Positions 38,180-50,972 of a DNA stretch of 64,000 bases are shown piece by piece (position 1 is the first letter of the stretch; the number at the start of each line of letters is the position of its first letter). The stretch spans positions 1,302,001-1,366,000 of the forward strand of contig BSYO01000016.1 of the NCBI GenBank assembly GCA_033239525.1, in the 5' to 3' direction. The stretch comes from Nepenthes gracilis. Its lineage: Eukaryota > Streptophyta > Magnoliopsida > Caryophyllales > Nepenthaceae. The position numbers and the translations under genes were made by a program. The notes below the pieces were generated by a model. It saw only the letters and a program-made list of their open reading frames with translations. It made no database searches and had not been told where the DNA came from.

Positions 38180-39600
38180 GTGGGTTTTTGTTCAATTATC
38201 AATAAGTGGTTCTCTTTATATAGACATAGTGTCATTTATTGAAAAACTTTTACTCTTATGAGGAATTAGTATTTTTTTAATAAGGTAACTGTTACTTAGA
38301 ATTAATTGTCATATTTAGGAACATGGGGTTAATAAATCCTTATAAAATGGTTATATTTTAGATACAATTATCCTAATAACGTGTCTTAGGTCATGACTGG
38401 TATATTTGTAATTGATAACAGTCTAATTGACCTTGGGTCAATTAGGAGTTATGAATGGATTATCAAGATTGATATTCTGTACCTCCACATATCCCCCCTT
38501 AGTGTATCAGTATTTCATTTTGATCAGTCTTCTACCTTTCACCTTCTCATCAATCTGCTTACTTTGATAGTATATTTTTTTTAACTATGTACCTGATAAT
38601 TTTTCTATTCTGACAGAACAACCAAACTACTTAGATAATTATATTTTTAACCTAAGACTTAAAATTTTTAATTATTTTTTATCTGAATCTTATTATTTAT
38701 TTATTATATATTTTTCTTATTTATATGAAAAGATGGTTGTAAGTTCTACTCACTACCCTAATGTTAAATATGGATTTTATAAAGTTTGAGAGAAATAAAA
38801 ATATTTTTTTGATAAAAAATACAAAGAAGTTTTCAAAAGCAACATCAGCTAAAATTGCAAAATCTCCATGATATTTTCTTAACTTTACTATTTTCAATCT
38901 CTATTAATTAACAAAATTACGCCTACAATGGCCAAAAATATTAAATGATTTTTAAGTCCTAAAATACAGACAATTGTGCAAATCCTAAGTCAGTGAAGTG
39001 ATTTAAATCCTAAAATATGATGAACATAAATAGCAAAAATTAAATACAGATAATTAAATATACATTAAATAGTAATTGAACAAAAACTGAAAAATGTTAA
39101 TTCCATATATATATGTAACCAAAATTAATGTTACATGCATCAATGTGCTATACTCTTCCACAACTATCAACATCATCTTTTTTCTTTTCTTGTTTTTTTT
39201 TTTTTGAAGGGGTGGGGAAAGGGAAAGAGATTAAATAATAAAAAAATATTAAAAATAATTATATTTTTGAAAATTTTTTATGATATCAAGATTTATTAAA
39301 TATCGAGTCTAATATATAAAAAAATTAATAAAAATAACTATTTTGATAACAATATTTAATTTTAAAATTTAACTGTTAGATTTTTTAATCCAATAATTCA
39401 AATTAAAAAATACAGTATCCCCCAATGGGAGGGAAAGGGGAGAGGAAGCACAGAGAAGGAGGAGATAAAGAGACAAAACCGAAGGGAGAAGGGAGAAGCA
39501 ACTTTAGGCAAAGTCGCATAAAATCATTCATTATTAATAATTAATGATAATTACATATGTCTTTTAATTAAAATTAAAAAAAAAAACCCAGATAAAGAAA
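38180..39600. other. AT-rich intergenic DNA, no gene seen
   Basis: Includes a purine-rich GGGAGGGAAAGGGGAG tract near 39425-39500. A stretch with ACCTCCACATATCCCCCCTT near 38480 may be an old LTR fragment but shows no firm ends. The MFP1 3' UTR probably lies at about 39600-39851. Confidence 0.3.
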
Positions 39601-39851
39601 TGAAAAACTCTAACAATAAGAAACCCTAATAATAGTATAAGAAAATCTTACAAAACAAAACATGAATAACTCATAACAAGTAAATTCTAAAATTAATAAA
39701 ACCGATAAATAAAAATTCACATCCTCATCAGTACTACCATATGGCATCCAAAACCAAACGATGGCTAGAGAAAATAGGATAAAAGAATCGACACCAAAAA
39801 AAAAAAAATCAAATCTACTGCAACCCATATGAAATTTACCATAAGCTTTTC

Positions 39852-42800
39852 TCACTGGGTACCAGCCCTTCTCCTCCTAACATTCTTCTTTACAGGAACT
39901 GCAGTAGCTGCAGCACTGGCATCAACTTCAGGTGTCTTCTGACTTTGATTATTAACAGCAGCTTTTGATGAATTAATTTGACTCCTTAAACGCAGTATTT
40001 CTCCCTTGGCAGACGACAAATCCTCTTCCAACTTCTTGGCCTTTGAATCCAAGCTCTCCCTGTTGCTGCCGAGCCGCATGACAAGGGTATGTGCATCTTC
40101 GAGGTTTTCCTGAGCCTCCTGGGCAACTTTCTTCTGTTCTTCAAGGGACCTGTTGAGAAAATCCCTCTCCTCTTCAAGGATAGATATGCGAGAATTGGCA
40201 TTCTCGAGCTCTCTCGAAAGCATCAATGCATTCTTGTTCATCTCATCAAGTGATTTGGTGGCCTCATCTAAGTCATTTTCGAGTGATTTTCGCGTGTCCC
40301 TATCTTTTGATAATTGCCTCTCCAGAGCTCGTAATTCTTCGTTCAACGAAGAAACTGTCTTCTTCTCTTGTTTTAAATCATGGGCTGCCATTTCGGCCTT
40401 CTTATAGACATCAAGCAATTCTTTCTGCAGGCTGTCTCGGCTTTGAGCTGTTGAAGTCAGTTCATTGGACATGATTTTCAACTCATCTTTTGTTTTCCTC
40501 AGTGTTTGTTCAGCTGAATTGAGCTCAGCTGCCTGTGCTTCAGAATTCGATTTTGCCTCCTCAAGACTTCTCAGCAATGACTCTTTCTTTTCAGCATACT
40601 CGATCCCGACTCTAGAGATCTCTGCATTGAGCTCCGAATACAAGTGCTTTGATTGACTTAATTGTTTTGCAAGATCAGAGGCCTCATTTCTTGAAGTCCC
40701 AAGAGATTTCTGTGTAAGGTAGAGTTCCTGCTTCAAATTTTCTATGTTTTTTACCTCTGTATTCAGCATGTTCTTCAACTTATCCCTCTCTTGGGTTAAA
40801 TGAGATATGGTTGCCTGGTTTTTACTTGCTTCAATCAAAGCTAGCTGATACTTCTCTTCAAGCTGATGCAATTCATTCTCTCTCTTTCCCAGGAGTTCTG
40901 CATCAGAAGCTGCCTTCTTCTCTGATGATGACTTCAGATCGTTGTACACCTTCTCAAGAGCATTGAGACTTTTTTCGAGATCGTCTCGTTTAACAATCAA
41001 GGAATTTACTCTAGCATACAGATCATCCACCATAGAACTCTTCTGTTCTAATTCATTTTGATTTCTCAACAGCTCTGCTTTCAAATTTGTCATTTCGGAT
41101 TTCATCTCAGCTTGTTCATCCTTAGTTTGCCTACAAGTAGAATTCAACGTCTTAAGATCTAAATCTTTTTCTGATAGGGAGGAGTTGAGACTTCGAATAG
41201 CTTCTTCTTTATCCTTTATTTCCGAATTTAACAATCTCATTTTTTCTTGCAAGACTGCAATAGAGTCATTTTTCTCCTTAAGTTGTTCTCCAAGGACTCT
41301 TTTATCTTCCTCAGTCTCTGCAATCTCTGTTTCAAGACTACAAATTTGCATTTTAAGTACCTCAATTTTCCTTTTCTCGTCTAGCAGCTCACGCCCCAGG
41401 CCTGTTACAGTATCTTTAGCTGATTTTAATTGATTCATCAAAGAAACACGTTCTTCCTTTGCCGTAGTGAGCTGCTTGTCCCGCTCTTCCTGTACACGTG
41501 ATAGCTTCAACTCAAAGTTCTTCTCCAGAGAAATAATGGCAGCATTCTTTTCCTTAAGTTGGCTCTGTAGCTGTCCATCCCACAAAAGTCATATGAGTCA
41601 AAGACCAATAAAAAAGTGACAATGATTTTAAATTGGAGCAAGCAAACCAAATCTCTGTTAAAACTACTAGAAAAAGTTGACTAGATTTGTCTCCATGCAT
41701 ATTATAGATGCATGAATGTGAGTCACAAAAATGTAATTTGAAATTCATGGAAAGCAAATCTTATTGAATAACTAAGGAGGACAAAAATGGTCTTCACTGC
41801 CTTTGAGTCAGCCCCTTTTACAGGGCAACTCAAGGGTTCAACCCAACGGGGTGTCACGATTTAGGGTATAGGATTTATCTCTCCCTGCCGTCCCCCCTCA
41901 AAAAAAAATAAAAAAATAATAATAGTTTGAAGGGACAAGTGATTTGCAGATGCTTACAGATTCCATCATAGCTTCTGAAGATGTCTTTTCCTTTTGAGAC
42001 AGCACATAAAGCGCACCAAATACACCAGAACTAAGTATTCCTATTGCGTTCAGAAGAAATAGAAAAGCATTTGATGGGCCGTCTCTTTGAAGCGCTTGCT
42101 GAACATGGAAAACTAATCATTTCAGCACAATGCAACATAGAGTGACATCCCTGCAATAGCAAAAACCACAAATTTGGATTCTTTTTTTCCCATAAAACAA
42201 ATTGTTGATATTCAAACCTCTGCCTTTGGGTTTTCCTCCTGGCCGTTTTTTTTGCCTTCACCTATAACAGAAGAATGGATGAATAAACAATTGTCTGAAA
42301 AAGAAAAACTGCATTAAGAAGAGACGAAAATATGAGCATGCCAGAATATGTGCTCTTGATTGAATATAAAGTCTGAAAATGAGATTTTGGTGAATTTTTA
42401 AGTAACAAGGGGCAACATTACAACAAAATCAACCAACAAGAATACCAAACATTTTAAATAATAAGCCACGGGTGAGACATGAAAGTACCATAATATCTGA
42501 AAGAGACTAGTACTATTAATGTTGATAGGATTTCAGGCACTAGAACCATGACGGAGGTAAGAGTGGCATATCAATTGCCAGTTGGTCTCTTCTTCTTTTT
42601 TTTTTTTTTAAAGAAACCCAATTTAGGTCTAAAAGATGCTTTTCAATAGAAAGAAAGCATTCCTACAAAATCTACATTTTAGATCCAAATTATCACTGGT
42701 CTCATGCAGCTCTGGACTGTAGTGACCAGTGAGTATGCATCAAGTCTACAACCTAACTGGAACAAAAAATATAACTCAAATCTGATACTGAAACTAAATT

Positions 42801-44524
42801 TTTCTAATTTCACAATGTTTCATCACTCATCCCACCAGTTTAAGATTGCTCCTCTTGTATGATGCTCTTATAATCTCTCAATGTTGAAAGTGCCTTGACG
42901 TTGCCCTCTTGAGCAATTAAAAGATTGTAATTAAAAGTTGTAAGTATCAACATAATTTAGTATCAACATAACAGAGGAAAAAGTTGTAATTAAAAGGACG
43001 CATAATTTAGTATTATTCATTAGGGTTTAGGAATGTTCGTCTCAGAAAGTGAAGGTATAGCAGTGCCCTCTTAAGCAATGCATATTTATTATCAAACCAT
43101 CTCCATCCCTGTCCCCAACCCCCATAAAAAATAAGGAAAGCAACCTAGTATGTGTGGAACCATTAGGTTCATCCTGTTAGCCGCTGAATTTTCTAAAACG
43201 ATGTAACTCTTCAAGATAGCAAAATTAGTCAGCATCATATTTATCAGGAAAACTTTATGCTCTGACATTGCCCACCAGCTTATATTTCTAAACAACACAC
43301 ATCTTGCACCTTTATTGTGCACGGCTTCAAGGGATTTTGGTTCTCTTCTACTTGTTGCTGTGACAACCAGCTTCTCTTTTCAGTAATAAAGAGAAGACGT
43401 TATTGTTGGATCATAGGTAATCACTTTTTTATCAAGCAAACTAAGATCAAGTTAACAAAATGAACTGTTTTATCCCAAAAAGATATACAAGAGTAATTTT
43501 ATCTCCCGGATAGATTATAGTAGTTTGACAAAACAGATTTGTACTTGGAGATGCTGCTTGGCCCCTAATGATGAAATTTTTTTCTCATCAACTCGAAACC
43601 AAAGAAACTGAGACTAAAGTGAAAGAACTGTCAACCTCCATCCCTCGATCAGGTCATGATCAATAAAGTATTAGTAGCTTTCAAATGTTAATTAATATAT
43701 CATTACATTATATGCAATCTTAATCCCTTATCAGTCTCTAGTAAACAGTAAAATAGGCTTAACTCCAGGAACTTCTACAGTTACAACATCATACACCACA
43801 AGCTTTCCAGTTAGCCTCTATTGGAATCACCAATACGAGTTTCATTACTGACGCATGCACTAAGTTCTAGCATAACAATAACTCTTAAATAACCTACCAT
43901 AGTAAGTAGTCTAGCTGAATACGCTAAAGAAACCCAAGGCAGCTAAAATCTATTAAATGGAAGCCACAAGAAATTCCATAGACAAAGAATCATTATAAAC
44001 AACGATTTTATTACATAACAAGCAAAGAGAAGAGGAAAGACGATAAGAACTAGATCAATAAGCCACAAAATAATCCACCAAGCAATCAGCAAATAAAGAC
44101 CCCCTAGATAAAAATCAATTCATTGATTGATCGTTTGACATTTGACCTGACCTTAATCCAATATAATCCAGAAGTATTATTAGATGCACTCGAAAATTTG
44201 ATCGAGAACAGAGAGGGCGGGGGAGCAAAGCACTAACTCACCAGAAGCTAAAGCTTCAAGAACACCGTCTCTCCGTTGCAGAAATGGAACAACTGAAGCG
44301 CCGAGGAGAAATAAAGCTCTCCTTCTGCAAGAACCTTCCATCTCTCGGGGACTCTCACGTGGAAGAGAAACCATCGGGAGTTTGATCCTGACGCGTCTGG
44401 CATCTGCATTTTTTACGAAGAATGATGAGCGCGAAGAGGTGGAAGAAGACGGAGGAGGAGGAGGATGAGGAGGAGGAGAAAGAAAGTGAGGAAGGGGAGA
44501 GTGCAGGAAGGAAGAGCTCTCCAT
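39852..44524 (-). CDS. MFP1: MAR-binding filament-like protein 1 (long coiled-coil thylakoid/nucleoid protein)
   Basis: Coding exons 44242-44524, 42218-42261, 41958-42098 and 39852-41570 sum to 2187 bases, 728 aa, essentially the length of Arabidopsis MFP1. Residues 1-60 are Ser/Pro-rich with a proline run, like a plastid transit peptide. RRRALFLLGASVVPFL at 67-82 is a twin-arginine-like motif before a hydrophobic stretch. Residues about 120-143 (FLFLLNAIGILSSGVFGALY) form a membrane helix. From about 157 to 690 the protein is one long heptad-rich coiled coil (KEKNAAIISLEKNFEL and similar). The tail VKKNVRRRRAGTQ is basic, suiting DNA binding. MFP1 proteins are known to sit on thylakoids and bind AT-rich MAR DNA and plastid nucleoids. 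Start and all splice phases are consistent. Confidence 0.92.
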
Positions 44525-44659
44525 TGAAGAAGAGAGGGCTCGAAGATTTTTTGCTTGTCAGTTCAGTGGATGGGATTGTGAGATGGAAAAGAACTGATTC
44601 GGGCTTTGCTCCGTCTCCACTCCAACATCAAACGACTTCAGGTGAAAAGACCTAAATAG

Positions 44660-45469
44660 CCTTGTCCTTCTTTCTAATCACTGCCCTTATAGCGGAAAAT
44701 TAATTACCAAAATATTTCGAATTGTAGCAGAATCTTAAAATTAAAATTAATTTTAATTTTATAATTATATATAATAAAAATATAAAATAAAAATTTACTT
44801 TTAAATATAATAAATTTATAAAAATACTGATCAAATAAAATATCTCAATTTTTTTATTTTATTATATTATAAATTTTAAATACATTATTAAATATTCACT
44901 TTGGACTTGTGTGTCAGATATGTATATATAGGCTGAGAAATAATATTAAAAATATTAAAATTAATTATATAAGAATCTTATATAAAAATAGACAAGTAAA
45001 TTATATTATAAAAATTAAATTTTTATGTCAATTTATTATTATAAAAATTAAAAATTGACTGTTGCCCCTTATTTATTAAAAAAATAAAAATTAAAAATTA
45101 AATAATAAAAAATATTTATATATATTTCTCCCTCAGTACAATACACACGGCAGTCACTTTCTCTACTTTTTATCCGTTCTCTACTCTCTTATTATATAAA
45201 ATAATATTAATGTAATGATTTACTCATATATTTATATTTTTTATTAATTTTTATTTATAATTTATATATTATTATCATTTAATAAATTAATTACTAATTA
45301 TCTAATATAATTTTTTTAATTACAAAAATAAATAAATATAAAATATTTATTATGATACTCTCATATATATATATATATATATATAATAATTCAATTATGA
45401 TAAAATAATACTAATTCTAATTTTGACTATTCCATAAAAAATATTTTTATAATATATAGTGTTACGTTC
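44660..45469. other. AT-rich intergenic DNA upstream of MFP1
   Basis: Mostly A/T runs. It includes an (AT)n microsatellite at about 45365-45385. No gene or clear promoter motif seen. The G+A-rich plus frame at 44422-44655 is antisense to MFP1 exon 1 and its leader. Confidence 0.4.
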
Positions 45470-46690
45470 TAGATTTTGGGATCCGGTACAATACAAGTAT
45501 TTGAGGGTGTAGAGATGTAGAGAGGGAGAAAAAAATATCGAATTTTATGTGAAAAATCTTCCCTTAAATGAGGAGGAAAAATCACGAGACTCTAGGCCTT
45601 TGAAAATACTTCACTGTCAATGAAAGTGTTACAAAATACAAGTTTTATGAGAGTGTCTTTCCTTTTTTCTTCGTAGTCCCTCTCCGTTGAAAGCTTTCTC
45701 TTTGGGAAGCTTTTTAGCCTTTTTTTTCCTTTCGCCTGGAAAGAGAAAAAGGAGTCATTTGAAAAGAGATTTTGCTGGGTATTTATAAGAAAAAATTATG
45801 TCATTGGGGAGAGAACACGTGGTAATTTGGTATATATGGAAGGCTATCCACAATTGTCTTATCGGTCGTGGATGCGCGCGTGAGGAAGTCTGTCACTGTC
45901 TTACTGCCAAGTGTGCGTGTTAGGTGTGACACCTGTCATCACCACGTGGATGCGACGCCTGTTACTGCGGATACGGCGTGTCGGGGGGACGACCCATTGA
46001 TCGAGAAGCATGTCAAGAGATTTAGGATTTTTCATGATGGCGCGTCTTCTTAATAAATAAGTTGCTTGCTTTGGCGCTACTGACCATGTATTGAAATAGT
46101 CCTCGTTCTTATGTGGTGTGCCTTGCCCCTTTGTAAGTTTGCGGACTCGTCGGAGGAGATAGTTCTCGGACGTTAACTGCTTTCTTAATGATTTGGAGAA
46201 TCTTGGGTTCCTTGTGAGGGGTTCTCGGGTCTTTTAAGACTTATTGGATTAATCTGAGATCTGAAAGAATGTCTACGGTTCTCGGACTTATTGGTTACTG
46301 CGAGCCAACTGTATTGACATACTTGGTCATTTTGGCTTCTTGTACGGAGACATCAACGCTGTCCTCATCTGTTAGAAGGTCCTCTAGTCATTTTCCTAGT
46401 CCTCATATTTGTGGGGATGGGGTTCTCGGACGCTTCTTGGGTTTCCTCGATGACGTCATCCCCTCGTGGCGTTCTCGAGCTTCTTTTGGTTAAATGGGTC
46501 TCTCGGACTTTCGTCGCCACTTGGATTTCGGGGACACTAGTCCACGTTCTTGGGCTTGTTAGGCTAATTTAGCTTAAAGAACTAAATTGGATTTTTGGTC
46601 ATCACGGGCCGATCTATCCTCTTGGTTCGTGGTAGTGACTTTGGGCCTCTTTTTTAGATCGTGTTTTATGAGCCCTTATATTGGGACCCA
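45470..46690. mobile_element. LTR-like GC-rich island (possible solo LTR)
   Basis: A 1.2-kb block with sharp composition edges against AT-rich flanks. Starts TGTTACGTTCTAG and ends TTGGGACCCA (TG...CA). It carries a GGTATTTATAAGAAAA box near 45779 and repeated GTTCTCGG-type motifs near 46163, 46223, 46278, 46422 and 46470. No coding domain. The 5-bp flanks (TATAG, ATATA) do not match clearly. Confidence 0.4.
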
Positions 46691-47400
46691 ATATATAATA
46701 ATTTTTTAATATTAAAATAATTAATGATTAAAAAATTTTACAAAAAATTATTTTACTCCTACTTCTATTTATAAAATTATATATGGGCGATTAAATTTTT
46801 CTTACTAATGGAAGAAAATTTTATTGTGAAGTAATAACACTATGAAATAATATAATAATATTTATATTAAAAAAAAGAATCTGTGGATCGTGGAAGTTGG
46901 AAACAAACCCATGCGCGTGGGCCTGGATCTGATGTGACGCTGACCAGATGTCACTTTGCAGTGATAAAAATCTTACTATTTTAAAAATAAGATAATATCC
47001 TATTTTTTTAATCTAAATTATTAAATTAAAAAAATACAACATAAATAGTTGATATAACACAGGTATTCTAAAATCTACAGATATTTTTAAATAATATGCC
47101 GTATAATAATTTATATATATTAAAATTATTATTTTTAATATAAAAAATAAATAAAATAAAATAATATAAAATTTATATATTTTTTGATAATTGTAATATA
47201 AATAGATGTATAATATGCATATAAATAGTTTTTTTCATAATTATATCATGTTAATTTATTTTTTATTATATTAATTGATAAATAAAATATTAGATTAATA
47301 AAAATATTTAGAAATATATTTTAAATATTAATTTATTTTCATGTAAATGTAATATTAATAAATAAATATACAAAAATACTATTTAACGTGGAATAGCTGA
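46691..47400. other. AT-rich intergenic DNA upstream of the trihelix gene
   Basis: No gene seen. Composition changes to GC-richer leader-like sequence at about 47390-47400. Confidence 0.4.
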
Positions 47401-48456
47401 CTGCCAACAGCGTCTATCCATTTCAGCTCGCTCAGATTTTTCAGATGCGCACTCTCGGCCTTGTTCCTCTCTCCTCGATCTCCGTTGCTCCTCCGAGATA
47501 TGGAATAAGGGGTCTGAATTTTCTCCCCTCAAATTCTTCGCTGGAATCGCCCTTGGTTCCGCACGAATGTTCGAATTAGGGTTGTTTTTGAAGCTTGAAT
47601 TGGGGATTTTTTATGTGCTTGATCTGTGAGTCAGAAACTTGAAGTCTTTCCCAGCATTAAATGTGCAATTATTGAGGTAAGATTTACGGATATTGTTCCT
47701 TCTTCTGTTAATTCTGCTAAACTGGATGTCCTGCTGGCTTAGGAATTACCAACAATTCGTATCCTTCGTGTTCAGTTTACTGGTGTTTTTCTGAGATGTT
47801 ACTTTTTTACTGTAGTTTGAAGGATGATTGGTAGTTTTGATAGGAAATTTATGTGTTATGGAAATAGAATCTCGTATTGATGAATGGAGTTCTTCTATCT
47901 GCACAAATTCGTCTTGCACGCACAGAATGTTTACTGCATCTTCAATTCACGAGATGACAAGTAAAGAGAGAGTTATTGTGGTGGAACATTGAGGTTTTTC
48001 CCTATAAAAAGCTCCCACTTATGGTTTGTTCTTGTCTTATAAGAAATATGCTTTTGAGACGCCCCTTGTTGGCGTGGCATCCATCGGTTTGTCTATTTGT
48101 GGGCGCGATAGTGTAGATGGATAGATAAAGCCCCACACTATAAAGGGCGTTCTTAAGGGTAAATTCTATACTTGTACAAATAGAATTGGTGAAAGCAAAT
48201 ATCTTGGAATTTGACTATTAGGAAGAATGACTGCCTTAGGATTTGAGGTTAGAAGTTTGATGTGGTTTACATATTCTTTTATTTGCTTTGTTTGTTTCAG
48301 TTGAGACTCAGAATCATCATTAAGCTTAAAATTCCACTGTGGAGAATAGGGGAAGATGAAAAGATTGGTGATCTAGGATGAAGCAAACTGGGTTTTCTTC
48401 TTGGTGGGGTCGATAGTTCCAGAAAGGTATCTCTGTCTGTCTTGAGCTGTGATTCC
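47400..48456 (+). promoter_or_regulatory. 5' UTR of the trihelix gene with an intron
   Basis: Leader-like sequence is interrupted by an apparent intron from GTAAGATTTACGG (47677) to a polypyrimidine tract ending TTTGTTTCAG (48300). A second GT at 48427 could be another splice site. Inferred from splice signals only. Confidence 0.5.
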
Positions 48457-49602
48457 ATGGATGAAACTGAAGGTGATTCACGGTATCCTCAGAACTCGTA
48501 TGGGGTGAATAATAAACACGGTTATGGTCCTTCCCAAAGCCCAAAGCTGCCTGTTCGGAATGCCATATACCCTCAACCAACCCAGAATCACCATGCAGAA
48601 GAGGAGGAAGATGAAGATGATGGACTAGGAGAGGAAGAAGATGAAGAAAATGTACTGATTGGTGATGATGCTAATGATGAGGATGAGGACTACAACAGCA
48701 ATGGCGAACAAGTTCATGAAGGAAATTATAGTAGGAATGCTGAAGATGCCATCAACGGACGAAATCTGAAAAAGAGAAAGTTGAAAAACTTGATATCGAG
48801 TTATGAATTTGCACCCCGTGTGCCCACTCCATCTGCAGCAGCAACTGCTGCTGCTTCTTTTGTGAGGCCGGCCGTCATAGGTCGGAACTCGCTCACTGAT
48901 TGGACAGAGCATGAGACATTTATTCTGCTCGATGCCTGGGGACACCGGTTCCTCCAGCTTGGGAGGAAGAGTCTTAGGTCCGAGGAATGGCAAGAAGTTG
49001 CAGAAAGGGTATCTCAAGAGTCAAAGATTGAGAGAAATGACACGCAGTGTCGGAATCGATTGGATACGTTGAAGAAGACATACAAGAAAGAGAAAACGAG
49101 GCTAGCACGTAGCCAAGGGGGCACAAGCAAATGGGTTTATTTCAAGAAGATGGCTATGTTAATGTCCTCTCCTCCGCATCAATCCGGTCTCTCTTGCGGA
49201 ATGGACTCGGGAGAGTACGTTTTCATGAACCCTAGAGTTTACCTAAACCAAGCCAATGGGTTTGACGAGATGAGAGATAGCCCAGGGAATTCGGAATCCT
49301 GCAGGGGGGAAAAGGATGATTCAGATGAACTTCCCCCTAAGAAAACCCAGGACGGGTCATCTTTCCGGCTGCTTGCGGATGCTATTCGTAAGTTCAGCGA
49401 GATCTATGAGAAGATTGAGAGTAGTAAGAGGAAGCAGATGATGGAGCTTGAGAAAATGAGGATCGATTTTCAGAGGGAATTGGAAGCGCAGAGGACGCAG
49501 ATATTGGAGAGAGCTCAAGCTGAGATTGAGAAAATTAGGCGGGGTGAGATTGAGATTGAAGATGATGTCTCAGCTGAAAATAATGTAGGTGGGCAACATT
49601 AG
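48457..49602 (+). CDS. Trihelix transcription factor, SIP1 clade
   Basis: A single-exon 381-aa protein. The true start is the ATG at 48457 (MDETEGDSRYPQ); an in-frame TTG five codons earlier is in the leader. Residues 47-80 are very acidic (EEEEDEDDGLGEEEDEE). A basic patch LKKRKLKNL near 105 is a likely nuclear signal. An alanine-rich linker follows. The trihelix DNA-binding domain spans about 147-230, with the tryptophans of DWTEHETFILLDAW and SEEWQEVAERV, then NRLDTLKKTYKKEK and SKWVYFKKM. Residues about 310-372 form a basic/acidic coiled coil (ELEKMRIDFQRELEAQRTQ), the usual SIP1 C-terminal helix. Domain order matches SIP1-type factors such as the ASIL group; the exact orthologue is not decided. 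Likely a nuclear regulator, often repressive in this clade. Confidence 0.88.
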   Translation: MDETEGDSRYPQNSYGVNNKHGYGPSQSPKLPVRNAIYPQPTQNHHAEEEEDEDDGLGEEEDEENVLIGDDANDEDEDYNSNGEQVHEGNYSRNAEDAINGRNLKKRKLKNLISSYEFAPRVPTPSAAATAAASFVRPAVIGRNSLTDWTEHETFILLDAWGHRFLQLGRKSLRSEEWQEVAERVSQESKIERNDTQCRNRLDTLKKTYKKEKTRLARSQGGTSKWVYFKKMAMLMSSPPHQSGLSCGMDSGEYVFMNPRVYLNQANGFDEMRDSPGNSESCRGEKDDSDELPPKKTQDGSSFRLLADAIRKFSEIYEKIESSKRKQMMELEKMRIDFQRELEAQRTQILERAQAEIEKIRRGEIEIEDDVSAENNVGGQH

Positions 49603-50972
49603 AAGATCTGTGTTTGGATTTCTTTTAGTGTGCTAACTTTGCTGCATTAGTATTTGAGGGCTCTTTCGCAAGTTGAACATTTGATTAAGAGCAGTAAACA
49701 CTGCCTTATATAAAGTTGTCTGAAATTACAAAGTTCAGAAGAAATGAAAGCCCTTCAAAAAGGATCTTGTTTCTTTGACCTTCGAAAAACCGCCCCGTAG
49801 GTTTGTCTTACGAGAGATACTGGTGATATTAGGGGGGAATGATTTTTAGATTCTTTTACAATTCTGTGACTGGCGTGATGTTTATTCCATCCATTCTATA
49901 GATCAAAATATTGGGTAACATTTATCATATTGCCTGCCCTCAAATGCCGATATTTCACAATACCGTGATAGACTCATAATATGTTTCTATATCGATGTAT
50001 ATTAACTTACGATTTTCTGAAATATTTTTATTCTGTTATATCTAATACTGATACATATTATTCGATATGTTTGATATTAAAATATCATAGATAGAATCAA
50101 AATTTTTAACCTTCAGCTTAGCACCCCCAATGAATAAGCATACACATGACATTTTCTAATCCCAAGATATTGCTACCATTAGTAGCAAAAACACCACTAA
50201 CATTGTGTCACTACGGCCCCAGAATGGGGAGAACAGAGAAATTATAGTATGAGTACCATGACTATAGATTAGAGTCTTTCTAAATCAAAAAGCTTAGAGA
50301 TCCATTTCAATCCCTAAACACTTTGTGTTGACCCTAGTATTAGTATCCGACCAAGAAACAAAACCGACCCGTATCACATAGAACCCCGTAACCAGCGTTT
50401 TCAACCTACACGCTCTTTACTGAAAGGGAAAAATATATATAAAATAAAAAAGCCTTACTATAACAATAGAATTACCTTCTTATAATCCGACAGTCACGGA
50501 TTTAAGTCATGACCATGTATAAGAGGCCTAAGTACCCCAGGCTACCAAAGACAGGTGTGGCGAAGGAAAAAAAACAAAAGAGGAAGGGTTAAGGCGAACG
50601 TTTACCTGGCGAGGTGGATAGGCACCGAGTTCTTCAAGGACAATCATGCTTCATTGCAAGCCAAAACAACAGAAACACCATCTCTTCTCAAGTTGTAGCA
50701 CAATTTTCCAAACAATATCGGGTGAAATAGAAATCAAAGGCTTCAATTCCCCTTAAAAACCCTTCCCTAAAACAGGATTTTTAAAGACCCTACAATTAAA
50801 AGTGATGTTGACATTGCACCTAGACCAGAGTGTATCACAGAGTTGGGGAAGGAAAAATTCCCAGACAGAATCAACAACAGATGTCCCATAAAAACTCGAC
50901 CTTGCAAAAATAAGGTTCTTCGGAAGTCTTAATACATAGACATCGAGACCGAGCAATTTGGTGTGGATAATT
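49603..50972. other. Convergent 3' ends of the trihelix and Hsp110 genes
   Basis: Both genes are transcribed into this 1.37-kb interval, so it should hold both 3' UTRs and terminators. MITE copy 7 lies inside. The short minus frame at 50753-51112 overlaps the Hsp110 terminal exon out of frame and is not a gene. Confidence 0.5.
49896..50094 (+). mobile_element. MITE-like inverted-repeat element, copy 7 (3' of the trihelix gene)
   Basis: Starts CTATAGATCAAAATATTGGG and ends GATATTAAAATATCATAGAT, with the hallmark TTAACTTACGATTTTCTGAA. About 290 bases past the trihelix stop. Confidence 0.6.

Noticed and set aside
40153..41433. Several plus-strand frames with serine/leucine-rich translations
   Set aside because: They lie antisense to the long MFP1 coiled-coil exon and mirror its codon pattern; none has a domain.
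44422..44655. Glu/Lys-rich plus-strand frame overlapping the MFP1 start
   Set aside because: Complement of the Ser/Pro-rich MFP1 leader and its 5' UTR; low-complexity and without downstream exons.
48625..49017. 130-codon minus-strand frame
   Set aside because: Antisense to the trihelix coding exon; its Ile/Ser runs mirror the acidic codons.
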